From the NCBI RefSeq assembly GCF_001905735.1, contig NZ_LISW01000004.1:186001-250000 (forward strand): a DNA stretch of 64,000 bases, in the 5' to 3' direction. The DNA is from Streptomyces sp. CB01249 (GTDB lineage: Bacteria; Actinomycetota; Actinomycetes; Streptomycetales; Streptomycetaceae). The notes under the pieces were generated by a model. That model made no database searches. It was not told where the DNA came from and saw nothing but the letters and a program-made list of their open reading frames with translations. Positions 62,056 to 64,000 of this stretch are shown here, in pieces (the first letter of the stretch is position 1; each line of letters starts with the position of its first letter). The position numbers were made by a program, and so were the translations under genes.

Positions 62056-63609
62056 CTACTTCTTACCGCACTGCGGGACCAGCTTCTTCTCTTCCTCCGA
62101 GAGGCTGGGCCCAGGAGTGGGAGTCGTGGAAGTCTGCTCGGACTTGGTGTCGCCACCGGATGTCTTGGAGGACTTCGACGCCTTGGTGGCGTCGGTGTCC
62201 GTGCCCTGCGCCTGGCCCTCGTCCCCGTGCTCCTTCTCCGAGGCACGGCGCTGCTCGTCCTTCTTGCAGGCGGATGCCTGGGTGGAGAGCTCGGTGATCT
62301 TCTCGCGGGCGTCGGCTAGGCTGCCCTCGGCGATCGTCGCCTCGACCTTCTTGCGCTGGTAGGGCGGGAGGTACTTGAGTTCGATCTCGGGATGGTCGGT
62401 CTCGACCTTCGAGAGCGAGAGCCAGCCGAGTTCCTGGCTGATGCCCCGGTACAGCGCGACGTTGTCGTTCTTCGCGCCGACGTAGAACTGGGTCTGGGTC
62501 CAGCGGTAGCCGCCGTAGAGCCCGCCGCCGACGACGGCCAGCGCGAGCACCACGTACAGGGAGCGCTTGAGCCACTTGCGGCCGCCGCCCTGCTTGACGA
62601 AGTCGTCGTCGGAGTAGGACCCGAAGGACCCCTCGGGCATCCCGTCGTAGCCGGAGTCGTCGCCGCTGCCGGGCGGGCCGAAGCTGCCGGAGGGCGGCGG
62701 TACGGGACGGCCGAGGCCGGCCGCACGGCCCGCCGGCGTCTGCATCGCGCCGCCGTCGTTCAGCTGGGCCGCCTGGTTCTCGGCGACCGCGCCGACGACG
62801 ACCGGGGTGTCATTGAGCTGCCCGGCCAGGGTGTCGTTGCTGTCGACGTCGAAGACATCGGCGACGATGCAGGTGATGTTGTCCGGTCCGCCGCCGCGCA
62901 GGGCGAGCTGGATCAGGTCCTGGATGGTCTCCTGCGGGCCCTGGTAGCTGGCGAGCGTCTCCTCCATCGTCTGGTGGGAGACGACGCCGGAGAGCCCGTC
63001 GGAGCAGATCAGGTAGCGGTCGCCGGCCCGGACCTCACGGATGGAGAGGTCGGGTTCGACGTGGTCGCCACTGCCCAGCGCGCGCATCAGCAGGGAGCGC
63101 TGCGGGTGGGTGGTGGCCTCCTCCTCGGTGATCCGGCCCTCGTCCACCAGCCGCTGGACCCAGGTGTGGTCCTGCGTGATCTGGGTGAGCACGCCGTCGC
63201 GCAGCAGGTACGCGCGCGAGTCGCCGACGTGCACCAGGCCGAGACGCTGGCCGGTCCAGAGCAGGGCGGTGAGCGTGGTGCCCATGCCCTCCAGCTGAGG
63301 GTCCTCCTCGACCATCATCCGCAGCTGGTCGTTGGCCCGCTGGACCGCCGTACCGAGCGAGGTGAGGATGTCGGAGCCCGGGACGTCGTCATCGAGCTGG
63401 ACGAGGGTGGAGATCACCTCGGAACTGGCGACCTCACCGGCCGCCTGGCCGCCCATGCCGTCGGCGATCGCGAGGAGACGGGGACCGGCGTAGCCGGAGT
63501 CCTCGTTGCCCTCCCGGATCATGCCCTTGTGCGACCCGGCGGCGAAGCGCAGGGACAGACTCATGCGCACCTCACCCGTCGGTTCGGGGTACAGCCGGTC
63601 TCGAGCCAC
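62056..63609 (-). CDS. pstP: PP2C-type serine/threonine phosphatase, membrane-anchored
   Basis: The 517-residue phosphatase has the PP2C fold with metal sites GNEDSGYAGPRLLAIADGMG, AGDRYLICSDGLSGVV and GGGPDNITCIVADVF. One helix (RSLYVVLALAVVGGGLYGGY) precedes an exported domain of about 150 residues with a Ser/Thr/Lys-rich tail. It reverses PknB phosphorylation. GTG at 63609 with GGAGGG 6 nt upstream is chosen; ATG 63564 is the alternative. Confidence 0.93.
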   Translation of the reverse strand: MARDRLYPEPTGEVRMSLSLRFAAGSHKGMIREGNEDSGYAGPRLLAIADGMGGQAAGEVASSEVISTLVQLDDDVPGSDILTSLGTAVQRANDQLRMMVEEDPQLEGMGTTLTALLWTGQRLGLVHVGDSRAYLLRDGVLTQITQDHTWVQRLVDEGRITEEEATTHPQRSLLMRALGSGDHVEPDLSIREVRAGDRYLICSDGLSGVVSHQTMEETLASYQGPQETIQDLIQLALRGGGPDNITCIVADVFDVDSNDTLAGQLNDTPVVVGAVAENQAAQLNDGGAMQTPAGRAAGLGRPVPPPSGSFGPPGSGDDSGYDGMPEGSFGSYSDDDFVKQGGGRKWLKRSLYVVLALAVVGGGLYGGYRWTQTQFYVGAKNDNVALYRGISQELGWLSLSKVETDHPEIELKYLPPYQRKKVEATIAEGSLADAREKITELSTQASACKKDEQRRASEKEHGDEGQAQGTDTDATKASKSSKTSGGDTKSEQTSTTPTPGPSLSEEEKKLVPQCGKK

Positions 63610-63693
63610 ACTGCCCACCCTCCGGTCGGGAGCCTGGCCGGGTCCGATGCCCGGACCCCCGCGGCTCGCTCGCTCCGCTCGCTCATTGTCGTA

Positions 63694-64000
63694 CTACTTC
63701 CGCAGCTCGATGACGGTCTTGCCGATCCGGATCGGCGCGCCCAGCGGAACGGGCGTCGGGGTGGTGAGGCGGGTCCGGTCCAGGTACGTGCCGTTGGTGG
63801 ACCCGAGATCCTCGACGATCCACTGGCCGTCACGGTCGGGGTAGATCCTGGCATGCCTGCTGGACGCGTAGTCGTCGTCCAGCACGATCGTTGAATCATG
63901 GGCCCGGCCGAGCGTGATGGTCTGCCCCTGGAGCGCCACCGTGGTGCCGGTGAGCGTGCCTTCGGAGACGACCAGCTTGGTCGGCGCACCCCGGCGCTGG
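63694..64000 (-). CDS. FHA-domain protein (truncated at window edge)
   Basis: Only the C-terminal 101 or so residues are in the window; the N-terminus lies beyond base 64000. The visible part is an FHA fold: ITLGRAHDSTIVLDDDYAS (phospho-Thr loops), SSRHARIYPDRDGQWIVEDL and GSTNGTYLDRTRL. It binds phosphothreonine peptides from PknB-type kinases. The synteny suggests the FhaB/FipA-type protein. It heads the operon that runs through pstP to pknB. Confidence 0.92.
   Translation of the reverse strand, partial: QRRGAPTKLVVSEGTLTGTTVALQGQTITLGRAHDSTIVLDDDYASSRHARIYPDRDGQWIVEDLGSTNGTYLDRTRLTTPTPVPLGAPIRIGKTVIELRK

Overview
This is a high-GC actinobacterial chromosome segment, almost certainly Streptomyces. 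It spans the replication origin. The gene order rpmH-dnaA-oriC-dnaN-gnd-recF-dciA-gyrB-gyrA, the parAB genes with several exact parS sites (core GTTTCACGTGAAAC), crgA, tandem class E sortases, a DLW-39 protein and many GTG starts with strong codon bias all fit. No mobile elements, CRISPR arrays or rRNA genes were seen. The content is mostly conserved core, so the novelty lies in regulatory architecture and a few poorly characterised genes.

Layout. 1-6.7 kb: cell-wall genes (FemX-like ligase, alanine-racemase-like protein, GT87 membrane glycosyltransferase, class A PBP). 6.7-10.9 kb: PadR regulator with a 27-bp perfect operator palindrome, inositol-3-phosphate synthase, an MFS transporter and an LppU-like protein. 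11-19 kb: cca, a DUF6049-type protein, murJ and a separate pseudokinase. 19-29.7 kb: a lower-GC DUF2690-type gene, sigM with its anti-sigma factor, trxB-trxA, a GNAT protein, parB-parA, rsmG, and the jag-yidC-yidD-rnpA-rpmH block. 29.7-42.5 kb: dnaA, an oriC with about twenty DnaA-box-like 9-mers, dnaN, gnd, recF, dciA, gyrB, gyrA and a DUF3566-type protein. 42.6-49.7 kb: tRNA-Ile and tRNA-Ala flank small membrane proteins, a VWA protein with a related secreted partner, a Ser/Thr kinase and an XRE regulator. 49.8-57 kb: DUF5324-type protein, cyclophilin, rhomboid protease, a second DnaA-box cluster, crgA, a DUF881 protein, pabA and two class E sortases. 57-64 kb: pknB, pbpA, rodA/ftsW, PP2C phosphatase and a truncated FHA protein, the actinobacterial growth and division signalling operon.

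How it works together. DnaA, DnaN, RecF, DciA and gyrase serve replication at oriC, and ParAB with parS segregates the origin. PknB, PstP, FHA, PbpA, RodA, MurJ, the pseudokinase, FemX and CrgA form a peptidoglycan and septation control network. SigM/anti-SigM and Trx handle envelope and redox stress. The order closely parallels the Mycobacterium tuberculosis oriC region from memory, with differences: no mutT between cca and the DUF6049 gene, no cwlM amidase after trxA, and gnd inserted between dnaN and recF.

Most notable signals: parS sites built into perfect palindromes and a terminator or embedded in coding sequence; DnaA boxes next to parA; a second DnaA-box cluster about 20 kb from oriC; and an uncharacterised VWA / secreted partner / kinase / XRE cassette.
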